Shown here: positions 27,615 to 36,791 of the stretch, one piece after another
How the letters are laid out: each line of letters starts with the position of its first letter
Numbering within the stretch: the first letter of the stretch is position 1
Assembly: GCA_002733205.1 (NCBI GenBank)
Contig: NVUW01000001.1
Location: forward strand, 1 to 64,000
Direction: 5' to 3'
Source: Thalassobium sp.
Lineage (GTDB): Bacteria > Pseudomonadota > Gammaproteobacteria > Pseudomonadales > Oceanobacteraceae
DNA length: 64,000 nt
Notes under the pieces: generated by a model
Told to the model about the DNA's origin: nothing
The model's input: only the letters and a program-made list of their open reading frames with translations
Databases searched by the model: none
Position numbers and translations under genes: made by a program

Positions 27615-29081
27615 TTACTGGAGCGGTTCTATCCGGAAGTAACTGCCCGGTTGCAGCGAAAGATTATTCATAACCAAACGGCCACTCTGCCCTTGCTGAA
27701 TTAAACCATCACCAACACGAATGGCATTGATATTGGCATCCATACTCTGGCTAAGAATCCCGATATGCAGGCCTTTGCTGGTCTGATCAATGGTTTGCGA
27801 CACTGAGACATTATTCAGAACAACTTCTGCGGTCAGCATAGGATCAGGATCACCATTATTTACCGCAGGGTCGTCTTTAATGGTGAGGTCAAAGCTGGTT
27901 GTTCCTGCAATGGTAAGATCCATCTGCATGCCCTGAGCACCAGCACCCGGCAAGGTGTAGATCTGTTGCTCTATGCTGCCGCCATTCAGGTTAAGATTTT
28001 CGATTGCATAAGAACCCATACTCAGAGACTCATTACTGCCGTCTCCGGAACTCAGGGTTAATGCACCGATAATTAAATCCAGATCACTGACACCCGATAT
28101 TGTGGTATCAAGACCGGTAGAATATCCGTTGTCGGTAAAATCGGTCTGGTAATGAATTTCACCATTGGTGCGCAGCTGTACATTACGCAAATTCAACCGC
28201 TGATTTCCCGTGCGGTAAAAGGCACTTCCGACATTCAGATCGGTATTAATAACGCCTTCAATACCATCAACACCTGGCGTGCTATTTGCGGCAATCGTTA
28301 TATAACCTTCATTAATTGAAATATCGGCATACCCAACATCACCAAAATTATTGGTGCCAAATATATTATTTCCGGCAGGGTCCAGCAGTGAGATATTTTT
28401 AATTTCAAAGCTGCCGCTGGTTTCACCAAGTTCCAGTTTTAATTTGTCGTTATCGCCCGTCAGGAACAACTCGCTGCGGAATTCAGACTGCCCGGTTGCT
28501 GGCAAAAACACGACATCAGAAGAAAAAGTTAAACCGTCTTCATCAAACTGATAGGTCAAACCGCTGCCCGCTTCCATCACGGTACGAAAAGCAACTTTAG
28601 AACCTGAGACATCATTAAGAAGTACGGTTTCCAGGTAACTGTTACCGACAAACTTCCAAACCGAAAAGCGCATTGCGCCAAATAATGTGCGTCCACTGAG
28701 TGATATCTCACCCAGCTCTAACTCCAGCGTATTGATATCGCTGCTGCGGATACTGACATTACCACCGCTGTCGACATCAATATCTGTGCGAATGGTATCA
28801 ACACCAATCATATTTCCTGCGCCATCGGTTTCGATGGTGCGTAACTTCAGACTACCAATTTCCAGGTAATCCTGGCCTTTACCGTCTTTATCGTTTTCGG
28901 TAAAGCGGATCGCACCCGTCGTCAGAAAATCGCCATCCGGGTTTTGCGTCGTCATTTCAATGGTGATACCCGACTGTCCGGATACAGCCGCCATTGATTC
29001 ATCACCCAATGGCTGCATCGCCATAAGCGGCGTACTACCGGCAACAGCAAAAGAAAACGTAACCAGGTTGCGTAAAATCAT
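27615..29081 (-). CDS. Exported protein of the lectin operon (second gene)
   Basis: 488 residues from ATG 29081, with GAGGGG seven bases upstream. A TTG at 29096 would overlap the previous gene and is less likely. The signal peptide (NLVTFSFAVAGSTPLMA) is followed by MQPLGDESMAAVSGQSGITI, a clear copy of the shared motif. The body is a long series of beta strands with isoleucine/leucine/asparagine repeats (IGSLKLRTIETDGAGNMIGV; LSGRTLFGAMRFSVW), which could be a beta solenoid or fibre. It is separated by one base from the gene before and by 13 bases from the giant lectin gene. Confidence 0.8.
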   Translation of the reverse strand: MILRNLVTFSFAVAGSTPLMAMQPLGDESMAAVSGQSGITIEMTTQNPDGDFLTTGAIRFTENDKDGKGQDYLEIGSLKLRTIETDGAGNMIGVDTIRTDIDVDSGGNVSIRSSDINTLELELGEISLSGRTLFGAMRFSVWKFVGNSYLETVLLNDVSGSKVAFRTVMEAGSGLTYQFDEDGLTFSSDVVFLPATGQSEFRSELFLTGDNDKLKLELGETSGSFEIKNISLLDPAGNNIFGTNNFGDVGYADISINEGYITIAANSTPGVDGIEGVINTDLNVGSAFYRTGNQRLNLRNVQLRTNGEIHYQTDFTDNGYSTGLDTTISGVSDLDLIIGALTLSSGDGSNESLSMGSYAIENLNLNGGSIEQQIYTLPGAGAQGMQMDLTIAGTTSFDLTIKDDPAVNNGDPDPMLTAEVVLNNVSVSQTIDQTSKGLHIGILSQSMDANINAIRVGDGLIQQGQSGRLVMNNLSLQPGSYFRIEPLQ

Positions 29082-29082
29082 A

Positions 29083-30213
29083 TTAATGCCCCTCAACCTG
29101 TAAATAGCTGTTATTGGTCAGGTTCATCTGAATATCCATCGTGCCGATACTCACCGGATTGACAGCAGCTGCCACCTTATCACTGCGTTGCAGGGTCACA
29201 TCCTGCATCAGCATATTTGCGCTTACGCCGCTGGCTGCGTCAGTATTATCAAAATCAAAAACCAGCCCCCGCTGACCATCAACGTTCATGCGCATGCCTT
29301 TAACGCTGAAGTCGCTTAGCAGACTGATATTCGCCGACATTTCAAACACATTCGGATTGGGATACGTACCGTCCACTTCACCGGCGATATACACGTAATC
29401 AAATTGTGAGCCCTGCTTCAGAACGGTATCAAACTCAAGTCCATACTCACCGGCACCGCGGGCATTCTTAATCAACAGATAACCACCGGGCGTCAATACG
29501 ATATTCCGTAACGCAGCGCTGTTAAGCACATCATCACCAACACGGGCGTTATAAAAGTTAATATTGCCACCGGTCGTGGTAGGAAGACCCATCCGCAGAC
29601 CCTCACCAACCAAGTCGAAGGTAATGTCTTTAAGGAAAAGACCGCCACCATTTGCATCACGAGGGTCGCTGAAATCAACGGTGGTTGTGAAACGTGTGCC
29701 GTCGTCTTCGATGTAGGTTTCATAAGACATGGAATTGGGAATATCCAGATCCAGCGTCAGACCATTACCATCAAAGCCACCGGCGTATAAATACGTCACC
29801 ATGGCATCGCCATCGGCCATCTGAAAATTGCCCTGTCCAAAACCACCAAGGGAGTATTGGTTAATAGCAATGGAGCCTATTTCCACCTCTACCGGCAGAT
29901 CGCGGTTGGTGAACACCAACGCCTTACGGCCACCAACGTCTTTGACTTCAAGATCAACCTGAACCGGTCGGTTGGTTTGGGTATAAACACGAATCGGCGA
30001 CATGGAAATACTGCCCACGGTGCCATCTGCACCCAGGCCGTCGTCGTCGATATAAGAAATGGAATCAATACGCGCGTCGTATTCCGACGTATAACGCAAC
30101 CCCTGAGCCTGGCCTGTCACTTCCGACAGCGAGCTTTCATCCAGCGCTTCAAGCGCCAGAGCAGGTGTACCGGCCATCATGGTGGCCAGGATGAGACAGC
30201 ACTTTGATGCCAT
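29083..30213 (-). CDS. Exported protein of the lectin operon (first gene)
   Basis: 376 residues. The signal peptide (CCLILATMMAGTPALA) is followed by LEALDESSLSEVTGQAQGLR, the best copy of the shared motif. GGGAGAG precedes the ATG. The beta-rich body resembles the second gene product (SMSPIRVYTQTNRPVQVDLE; IGTMDIQMNLTNNSYLQVEG). It is the promoter-proximal gene of six on one transcript. The similarity of its N-terminus to DUF6160-type proteins of putative pilus (Fil) systems is my recollection, not a search result. Confidence 0.8.
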   Translation of the reverse strand: MASKCCLILATMMAGTPALALEALDESSLSEVTGQAQGLRYTSEYDARIDSISYIDDDGLGADGTVGSISMSPIRVYTQTNRPVQVDLEVKDVGGRKALVFTNRDLPVEVEIGSIAINQYSLGGFGQGNFQMADGDAMVTYLYAGGFDGNGLTLDLDIPNSMSYETYIEDDGTRFTTTVDFSDPRDANGGGLFLKDITFDLVGEGLRMGLPTTTGGNINFYNARVGDDVLNSAALRNIVLTPGGYLLIKNARGAGEYGLEFDTVLKQGSQFDYVYIAGEVDGTYPNPNVFEMSANISLLSDFSVKGMRMNVDGQRGLVFDFDNTDAASGVSANMLMQDVTLQRSDKVAAAVNPVSIGTMDIQMNLTNNSYLQVEGH

Positions 30214-30576
30214 CTGACTCTCCCTAATTTTTTATTGTTGTTATACGTACGGACTAGCGGTGATACGAACGTGCAAGATATCAGAATCAAAACTGGCGTG
30301 CTACTTAGGTGTCAAACGATCGTCCCATAACGAAGGCAAAAAACCTGAAATTGCATTGATTTTCAACGACTTACAAATCAACTAAACATTATGTAAAGTT
30401 CACTGAAATGGACCGGATTACGTCACCCGGCGGTAGCTTGCCCAGCAGCGTCCAAACAGAAAATTAAGGCAGGTCAGATACAGCCAGATAATGGCCTGAG
30501 AGAAGAACAATAATAAGATAAAAGAAGACGGAAAGAAGAGAAGCTCCGGACGGAATAATCCGTCCGGAAAAGACCA
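30214..30576 (-). other. Intergenic region upstream of the lectin operon
   Basis: There is no gene. It holds the promoter listed at 30286-30315, an AT-rich stretch at 30340-30400, and an inverted repeat (TCCGGACGGA/TCCGTCCGGA, 30545-30568) directly after the DUF2333 stop, without a T run. Two overlapping hydrophobic minus-strand readings of 37-60 residues are probably an effect of the pyrimidine-rich strand. Confidence 0.6.
30286..30315 (-). promoter_or_regulatory. Candidate sigma70 promoter of the lectin operon
   Basis: On the minus strand TTGACA (30315-30310) matches the -35 consensus. After 18 bases comes TTTGAT (30291-30286), four of six matches to the -10 consensus. The leader to the first start codon at 30213 would be about 65-70 bases. 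An imperfect inverted repeat around ACGTACG (30245-30251) lies in the leader. Confidence 0.45.
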
Positions 30577-31629
30577 TCAGCCCTGCGATAACAGCTCGCG
30601 CAGGTCGAGAATCGCCGCATTGGCGCGGGAAATGTAAGACGCCATCACCAGAGAGTGATTAGCAAACAGACCAAAACCACTGCCGTTAAGAATCATCGGC
30701 GCCCACAACGGCTCCTGAGTCGCTTCCAGCTCGCGGATAATCTGACGCAGACTCACCAACGCATTTTTCTTATCCAGCACTTCGCGGAAATCGACTTCGA
30801 TGGCGCGCAGAATATGCGACAGCGCCCAGGCCGTACCGCGCGCTTCGTAAAAGACATCGTCCAGCTGGCTCCAGGGCGTTTTCACTTCCTGATCGTAATC
30901 AGCCGGTGTTGACTGACTCGCCGTACTGTCACCTGCGAGGTCGGTATTCAGGCGGCGCTTGCCAACAGAAGCACTTAAGCGCTGCGACAGGCTGCCCAGA
31001 CGGGTTTCGACATCAAACAGCCACTGGCGCAGGTTATCGGCGCGGGCATAAAACTGCGCACTGGGTTCTTTCGGATCGGCCAGACGGTGCAGATAACCAT
31101 CCAGCGCCTTGAGGCCGCGCTCGTATTCCGATTCAGAGGAAGGAACGGCCCAACTATTATTGTCAAAATGCAGCTGCGGCTCGGCCACCGACAGGTCTTT
31201 ATCTTCGGTGGACTGGCTCTGCGAGCGACTGAAATCTTTACGCAGGGCGCGGGTAAAATCACGCACCTGAATCAGCACTCCGTATTCCCAGTTAGGCATA
31301 TTGTCGAGCCATACTCCTGGCGGGAAAACAGCATTACTCAGATACTCACCTGGCTTGTGCAATAACGTTGCAGTCACTTCCATCAGCGTTGCGGTGGTGG
31401 TGAAACCCACCACCGGTTCAACCCCCATGGATTCAGCACGCTGCAGAGCGCGTTCGCGTACCGGGAACAGTTCCGGTTCAGAACTCCACAGAATACCGAG
31501 AACAATGCATACCAGCAGATAAACCACCAGCCCCAGAATAAGCGCAGTGCGCAGCACACCGCCTTCTGCCCACCAGTCCTGCAGACGCTCACGCATATCC
31601 AGTATTTTGTTCTGCAACTGCCCCTTCAT
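30577..31629 (-). CDS. DUF2333 family membrane protein
   Basis: 350 residues from ATG 31629, preceded by AGGAAG. The longer reading from 31731 lacks support. One transmembrane helix lies near residues 28-50 (TALILGLVVYLLVCIVLGIL). The signature of the DUF2333 family is present in FFPPGVWLDNMPNWEYGVLI-like form at about 105-125. The periplasmic remainder is helical. The function of the family is not known to me. The gene is single, divergent from the sigma54 activator at 31782, and followed by a palindrome at 30545-30568. Confidence 0.85.
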   Translation of the reverse strand: MKGQLQNKILDMRERLQDWWAEGGVLRTALILGLVVYLLVCIVLGILWSSEPELFPVRERALQRAESMGVEPVVGFTTTATLMEVTATLLHKPGEYLSNAVFPPGVWLDNMPNWEYGVLIQVRDFTRALRKDFSRSQSQSTEDKDLSVAEPQLHFDNNSWAVPSSESEYERGLKALDGYLHRLADPKEPSAQFYARADNLRQWLFDVETRLGSLSQRLSASVGKRRLNTDLAGDSTASQSTPADYDQEVKTPWSQLDDVFYEARGTAWALSHILRAIEVDFREVLDKKNALVSLRQIIRELEATQEPLWAPMILNGSGFGLFANHSLVMASYISRANAAILDLRELLSQG

Positions 31630-31781
31630 ATCTTCCTTTCCTTTGTTTGTATCGCAAAAAACAGCAGCAAGCCTAACCGCCGCCGACCGTTCGGACAAGC
31701 GGCACACAGCTGATATACTGCTGCGACTCAATAAGTCAGTCCCGCCGCCACACGGGAGACCCTGTCAGCAGAGGCCAGGCA

Positions 31782-33230
31782 ATGTCCGCCAGTCAAACTC
31801 AACCATCGTTAACCCACAGCGAACTCAGCCATCGCTACCAGCGTATTCTCGAAGCCATGTCAGAAGGCGTCTATGGTCTCAATGCGGCAGGTCATGCCAC
31901 CTTTGTAAATCCGGCAGCCGAGCGCCTGACCGGCTGGAGTCAGGCAGAAATTGAAGGAGAGAGTATCCACCGCTTTCACCATCACAGCCATGTGGATGGC
32001 CGCCATTATCCGCAGGATGATTGCCCGATTTACCAGACCCTGCAGACCGGCATCAGCGCACACAGCGACCAGGAAGTGTTCTGGCGTAAAGACGGCAGCT
32101 GGTTTCCGGTGGAATATTCCAGCAGCGCCATCATCGACAATGGTGTGATTACCGGCGCGGTGGTGGTGTTTAAAGACATCAGTGAGCGCCTGCAACACCA
32201 GCGCTCACTGCAGGCCGCTCTTGATCAGGTTGGCCAACTGCAACGCCAGCTGCAGGCCGAAAATCAGTATCTGCAACAGGAACTGCGCGATCAGCAGGGC
32301 GAATCAGAGCTGCTCGGCCAGAGTGATGGCATGCTGCAACTGCAGCACAGTATCCGCCAGGTCGCGCCAGCCCCCAGTTGCGTTCTGATTCTGGGTGAGA
32401 GCGGCAGCGGTAAAGAGCTGGTCGCACGCAGCCTGCATAAGCAAAGCCCGCGCGCGGCCAAGCCCATGGTGCGGGTTAACTGCGGTGCCATGGCGGAAAA
32501 CCTGCTTGAAAGTGAACTGTTCGGCCACGAACGCGGTGCCTTTACCGGCGCCCACCAGCGCCGTATCGGCCGCTTTGAACAGGCCGATGGCAGCACTCTG
32601 TTTCTGGATGAAATCGGCGAATTATCCGCCGCGGCGCAGGTCAAGCTGCTGCGTGTCCTGCAGGAAGGTGAAATCCAGCGCCTGGGCAGCCAGCACACCA
32701 TTAAGGTGGATGTGCGTATCATTGCCGCCACTCACCGCGATCTCGCCGCCATGGTACAAAGCGGTCAGTTCCGCTCCGATCTGTATTTCCGTCTGAATGT
32801 TTTCCCCCTGCATGTTCCGCCCCTGCGTGAGCGGCAGGCCGATATTCCCCTGCTGGCCACCCATCTGCTGCAACGCCTGGCCAGCCGTCTGAACCGTAAG
32901 GCACCGGTGCTGCAACCTGCACAGCTGCGTCAGTTAATGAATCACCCCTGGCCGGGCAATGTGCGTGAGCTGGCCAACGTTCTTGAGCACGGTATGATTC
33001 TCAGCACCGACCAGCTGCAACTGCCCTTGCTGCACAGCACCGCGATCCATTCGGATCAGCCCCATGGAAATGAGAAACCGCTCCCCCTGAGCGATGCCGA
33101 AAAGCAGCATATCCTGCGCGCTCTGAACTACTGTTCCGGCATGGTCGGCGGCGAAAACGGCGCGGCCAGGCTGCTGGGTTTGCCGGTATCGACCCTGCGT
33201 TCACGGATGAAAAAACTGGGCCTGCTCTGA
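31782..33230 (+). CDS. PAS-domain sigma54-dependent activator (NtrC-type, without receiver)
   Basis: 482 residues. A PAS domain covers about 18-140 (YQRILEAMSEGVYGLNAAGH, RFHHHSHVDG, ACPIYQTLQTG-like DDCPIY, VVVFKDISER). A short coiled coil follows at 140-170, then a AAA+ domain at 175-400 with Walker A GESGSGKE, the sigma54-contact loop GAFTGA, Walker B LFLDEIGE and the sensor FRSDLYFRLNVFPL. A Fis-type helix-turn-helix closes the protein (GAARLLGLPVSTLRSRMKKL). The intact GAFTGA loop says it activates sigma54 promoters. The HHxH and cysteine in the PAS part could bind metal or haem. Its targets are not evident. Confidence 0.9.
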   Translation: MSASQTQPSLTHSELSHRYQRILEAMSEGVYGLNAAGHATFVNPAAERLTGWSQAEIEGESIHRFHHHSHVDGRHYPQDDCPIYQTLQTGISAHSDQEVFWRKDGSWFPVEYSSSAIIDNGVITGAVVVFKDISERLQHQRSLQAALDQVGQLQRQLQAENQYLQQELRDQQGESELLGQSDGMLQLQHSIRQVAPAPSCVLILGESGSGKELVARSLHKQSPRAAKPMVRVNCGAMAENLLESELFGHERGAFTGAHQRRIGRFEQADGSTLFLDEIGELSAAAQVKLLRVLQEGEIQRLGSQHTIKVDVRIIAATHRDLAAMVQSGQFRSDLYFRLNVFPLHVPPLRERQADIPLLATHLLQRLASRLNRKAPVLQPAQLRQLMNHPWPGNVRELANVLEHGMILSTDQLQLPLLHSTAIHSDQPHGNEKPLPLSDAEKQHILRALNYCSGMVGGENGAARLLGLPVSTLRSRMKKLGLL

Positions 33231-33417
33231 CAACCCACAACCAAAAAAGATGTGGCATTAAGCGCCAACAAAAGCGACATACCACCAGATGCGAAATATC
33301 AACTCGACATATCGCTTCTGAGTACACCACAGCCTGTGCCAAGCCAGTGTTTATGCACCCTGAGTAACTGGTACGCCGGTTGCCATAGGAGCCTGTCGAA
33401 GATTTTCACAGGTTCTG

Positions 33418-34821
33418 ATGTTTATGATCCCCCGTATACCCCTGCTTTCTGCCCTGCTGGCCTCGGTCCGCCGCCACAACAGCAACCGCATTCCAATGCA
33501 TATTGCTGATGAGCCGCCACACCGGGTAAGACTCGCCAACGGTCTGTTCCGTAACTGGCGCCGCGCCGTTGGCTGGCCGTTGCTGGCCCTGTTCTTTATC
33601 ACGCCCTGGTTGAGCTGGCAGGGTAAGCCGGCCGTGTTTTTTGATCTGAACGCCCAACAGTTTCATATCGGCGGTTGGTTGTTATGGTCAGAAGATCTGC
33701 TGCTGCTCAGCGGCCTGCTGATTGGTGGCGCCTTTGCGCTGTTCTTTGTCGCCATGTACGCCGGACGCTTGTGGTGCGGTTTCAGCTGCCCACAGACGGT
33801 GTGGACCTTTATGTTTATCTGGCTGGAGGAAAAGATTGAAGGCTCACGCCAGATGCGCCGCAAGCTGGATCAGGGCAAAGGCAACCGCCAACAGAAAATC
33901 CGCCGGGCACTGAAGTTTGCCGCCTGGGGACTGCTCAGTCTGGCCACCGCCGTCACCATGATTGCCTATTTCTACCCGCTGGCGCAGTGGTGGAGTGATG
34001 TAATCCGCGGTGATGTCAGCAGCGTCGCCACGTTCTGGCTGATACTGATCAGCACCCTCACCTTCCTGAATGCGGGCTGGCTGCGCGAATCGGTCTGTAC
34101 CCACATGTGTCCTTACTCCCGTTTTCAGTCGGTAATGTTCGATAACCAGACGCGCACCGTGCGCTACGATACCGACCGTGGCGAGCCGCGCGGCAAGAAC
34201 AACCCAGAGAATAAGGCCGCTGGCGACTGTATTGACTGCGGCCTGTGTGTACAGGTCTGTCCGACCAATATTGATATCCGTGACGGCCTGCAGATTGCCT
34301 GCATCGACTGCGGTGCCTGTATCGACGCCTGTGACAAAGTGATGTTGCAAACCGGCCGCGCCACCGGCCTTATCACCTACCAGCCAGAACAGCAGCTGAG
34401 CCCGCTGCAACGCTGGCGTCTGTGGGGCTATGGCGCTCTGGCGATCAGCGCCTTTGTCGTGGTATTGGCCAACACACTGCTGCAACCGCCCTTAATTGCC
34501 AGTCTGGAGCGCGACCGTCTGGCCCTGTACCAGCTGACGCCAGACGACACGCTGATTAACCGCTATACCCTGAAGCTGCACAACCGCAGTCATGAAGATA
34601 TGCAACTGACGGTGTATGACCAGCAAGACGCCGTACTGCAGACAACGCTGAGCGCCGGTCAGCGCGCCGCGCACAGCCTGGATATCGAACGCACGACCGA
34701 GACCCCAAGCCAGGCACTGGAGTTGCGTATTGAAGATCAGCGCAGCGGCTACGAAAAGAACCTGCCAGCGCGCTTTACCAACCCCAGAGTGCGTACCGCC
34801 AACCTCGCTGCAAACCATTAA
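33418..34821 (+). CDS. ccoG: CcoG/RdxA/FixG cytochrome c oxidase accessory protein
   Basis: 467 residues with several transmembrane helices. It carries the CcoG hallmarks: WCGFSCPQTVWTFMFIWLEE, VCTHMCPYSRFQSVMFDNQT, and two 4Fe-4S ferredoxin clusters, CIDCGLCVQVCPTNIDIRDG and CIDCGACIDACDK, with a C-terminal immunoglobulin-like domain. CcoG reduces copper for cbb3-type oxidase assembly. No ccoNOPQ genes are nearby, so it is orphaned here. No FNR/Anr-type palindrome was found upstream. It is followed by a strong terminator. Confidence 0.93.
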   Translation: MFMIPRIPLLSALLASVRRHNSNRIPMHIADEPPHRVRLANGLFRNWRRAVGWPLLALFFITPWLSWQGKPAVFFDLNAQQFHIGGWLLWSEDLLLLSGLLIGGAFALFFVAMYAGRLWCGFSCPQTVWTFMFIWLEEKIEGSRQMRRKLDQGKGNRQQKIRRALKFAAWGLLSLATAVTMIAYFYPLAQWWSDVIRGDVSSVATFWLILISTLTFLNAGWLRESVCTHMCPYSRFQSVMFDNQTRTVRYDTDRGEPRGKNNPENKAAGDCIDCGLCVQVCPTNIDIRDGLQIACIDCGACIDACDKVMLQTGRATGLITYQPEQQLSPLQRWRLWGYGALAISAFVVVLANTLLQPPLIASLERDRLALYQLTPDDTLINRYTLKLHNRSHEDMQLTVYDQQDAVLQTTLSAGQRAAHSLDIERTTETPSQALELRIEDQRSGYEKNLPARFTNPRVRTANLAANH

Positions 34822-34841
34822 GGCAGCGAATCAACGCCCAC

Positions 34842-34877
34842 AAAAAAGCCCGTATGGTTGTCCATACGGGCTTTTTT
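34842..34877. terminator. Bidirectional terminator between ccoG and the FadL gene
   Basis: AAAAAAGCCCGTATGG pairs with CCATACGGGCTTTTTT around a TTGT loop. A and T runs on both sides allow termination of ccoG (plus) and fadL (minus). Confidence 0.92.
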
Positions 34878-34916
34878 GATCCGCTGTCAGCGGCTCCGGG
34901 TAACTCCCAAAGGAAC

Positions 34917-34955
34917 TTACATTCGGTAGTTACATACGGCAGTTACATACGGTAG
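34917..34955 (-). repeat. Three tandem 13-base copies of the fadL stop-codon region
   Basis: The plus strand reads TTACATTCGGTAG, TTACATACGGCAG, TTACATACGGTAG back to back. On the minus strand each copy encodes a YRM- or CRM-like end plus TAA. The copy at 34943-34955 is the true C-terminus of FadL; the other two lie just past its stop. Confidence 0.9.
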
Positions 34956-36436
34956 TTTGCCTGGAACGACAGACCCAACGCATTCACGTCAAATTCGCCT
35001 TTCAGGTTGTCATAGCCTTTCTGGTTATCGTCCAGATCGTAGTTGTATTCATCAATCTTGGATTTGTCGATAAACAGGTAAGCCACCGCCGCATCAAAGC
35101 TCCAGCTGCTGTTCAGGTTGTAAGTTGCACCCGCCGTCAGCCACTGACGGTCGTTATCCGGTACTCGTGCTGTACGGTGCTTGTCTTCAACCGGTGAAGC
35201 ATCAAAAGCGTAACCGGTACGCAGGGTCCAGTCCTGATTCAGACTGTACTCAGCACCCAGGGAGTAAGACCAGGTGTCATGCCATTTCTCAACAATATGG
35301 CCAACGTAGTTTTCACCCAGACCGCTGAGATCATCGATGATGCCGGACTTGGTCGCAATCACGTCGAAGTATTTGAACGATGACCAGTCCGTCCAGGTCG
35401 CACCCGCTAACAGTTGCAAACGATCATCAAACTGATGGGCAATGCTGAAAGTCGCAGAGCGCGGGCCGGTCAGAGGTACACGGGAGTCCTGCTTGTCGAC
35501 CTTGCCGGTTCCACGATTAACCGGGTAAATACCCGCTGGCAAGTCAACAATGGTTCCGGAATTGATCATCGGATCAGGGTCAGCATAAGCCACGACACCC
35601 TCCGACTGCTTAAACTCAGACTTACCTTCCAGATCAAAGTCGATCTCAGAACGGTAAGCAAAGCCCAGTGTGGTTGCCTGGCTGGCGTCCCACATCACGC
35701 CGAAGTTCCAGCCATAACCAATGTCATCACCGCTGACTTCAAACTTATTTTCGTAACCACGGTAATCTTCCGGGTTAATTGCCTGACCACCCTGAGCAGC
35801 GCTGTAAGCTGCCGACAGAGGAACCAGATCCAGTTCTTTACTCAGCAGTCCCTGAGCGTAAACGATATCAATACCCACACCGAATGACAGAGTGTCACTC
35901 AGCATGTAAGAAAAGGTTGGCTGAATATCGATGGCCGACAGCTGTGTCTCATCGGCAAAGCCACTGGCCAAAGAACCCTGCTTGTAATCGGTTGCCGTGC
36001 CAAAAGGCGCGAAGATACCCAGACCCACGGCCGCTTTGTCATCCAGCTTGTGCACGATATAGCCAAACGGAATGACTTTATCCGGCATAAAATCGCCGCC
36101 ATCGTTATACACACCGGCTTCGCCGTACGGTGTAGTCGGGCTTACTGCCAAGTTGCTGTTCCGACCGGTTGCATCAGTACGCACACCTTCAAAACTGCCT
36201 TCCAGCTGCAGATAGGTAAAACCAAAGCTGGCCTGGGAGCGCTCAAGACGGCTCATACCGGCCGGGTTAAAGAACACCACAGAAGCATCGTTAGCAACCG
36301 CAGCACTGCCGGCAAATGCACGGCCTGCACCACTGGCGCTTTGCTCATTGATTTTAAAACCGGAAGCCTGAACACCGGCACTAAACAGGGAAGCTGCCGC
36401 TACGGCAACCGCCAGAACGGATGGTTTATTGAACAT
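34943..36436 (-). CDS. fadL: FadL/OmpP1/TodX-family outer-membrane long-chain fatty acid or hydrocarbon transporter
   Basis: 497 residues. The signal peptide (VLAVAVAAASLFSAGVQA) is followed by the FadL N-terminal plug signature SGFKINEQSASGAGRAFAGS and VVFFNPAGMSRL, with the NPA motif. The rest is a 14-strand-type barrel ending in FQANYRM. The protein lets hydrophobic compounds such as fatty acids, alkanes or aromatics cross the outer membrane by lateral diffusion. It stands alone, shares the ccoG terminator, and has a palindrome (36625-36640) about 190 bases upstream as a possible operator. Confidence 0.92.
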   Translation of the reverse strand: MFNKPSVLAVAVAAASLFSAGVQASGFKINEQSASGAGRAFAGSAAVANDASVVFFNPAGMSRLERSQASFGFTYLQLEGSFEGVRTDATGRNSNLAVSPTTPYGEAGVYNDGGDFMPDKVIPFGYIVHKLDDKAAVGLGIFAPFGTATDYKQGSLASGFADETQLSAIDIQPTFSYMLSDTLSFGVGIDIVYAQGLLSKELDLVPLSAAYSAAQGGQAINPEDYRGYENKFEVSGDDIGYGWNFGVMWDASQATTLGFAYRSEIDFDLEGKSEFKQSEGVVAYADPDPMINSGTIVDLPAGIYPVNRGTGKVDKQDSRVPLTGPRSATFSIAHQFDDRLQLLAGATWTDWSSFKYFDVIATKSGIIDDLSGLGENYVGHIVEKWHDTWSYSLGAEYSLNQDWTLRTGYAFDASPVEDKHRTARVPDNDRQWLTAGATYNLNSSWSFDAAVAYLFIDKSKIDEYNYDLDDNQKGYDNLKGEFDVNALGLSFQANYRM

Positions 36437-36791
36437 CTGAACACCTTGCTGAAACGCTACGTGAGCCGCCCGGTCAGGAGAACCCCACAGGCGGAATAAC
36501 CGACAGATTTATTGCTGTTCGTCGGAATGCGGCGGCAGTATGCCAGCACAAAATCGGCCAATTTGTATCAGATGGTAACCATTAGGTAACTTATTGAAAC
36601 AAATTAGGCTTGAAATGACTTTTTTGAACATTCATGTTCAGTATTGAAAAAACCACCACGGAACCTGTGCCTCGCGGCAAGGTCAGCGCGAGCTTGTCGC
36701 ACAGCCAGCTCACACCACCGCAACGTCATAACGGGGTCGTTCCAGCCGTACGCTGGCAGGTATACTGCCGCTTTTGCCGGAATGATCCGCT
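36437..36791. other. Divergent intergenic region between fadL and trmO
   Basis: No gene is supported. It contains an AT-rich stretch with GGTAACCATTAGGTAAC (36572-36588) and a clean inverted repeat TGAACAT-TC-ATGTTCA at 36625-36640, a possible operator. The rest appears unstructured. Confidence 0.55.

Noticed and set aside
30460-30576. Hydrophobic readings of 37-60 residues after the DUF2333 gene on the minus strand
   Set aside because: Two frames are hydrophobic at once because the strand is pyrimidine-rich; the region also carries an inverted repeat and no ribosome binding site.
33231-33417. FNR/Anr or sigma54 promoter upstream of ccoG
   Set aside because: No TTGAT-N4-ATCAA palindrome and no TGGCAC-N5-TTGC element is present.
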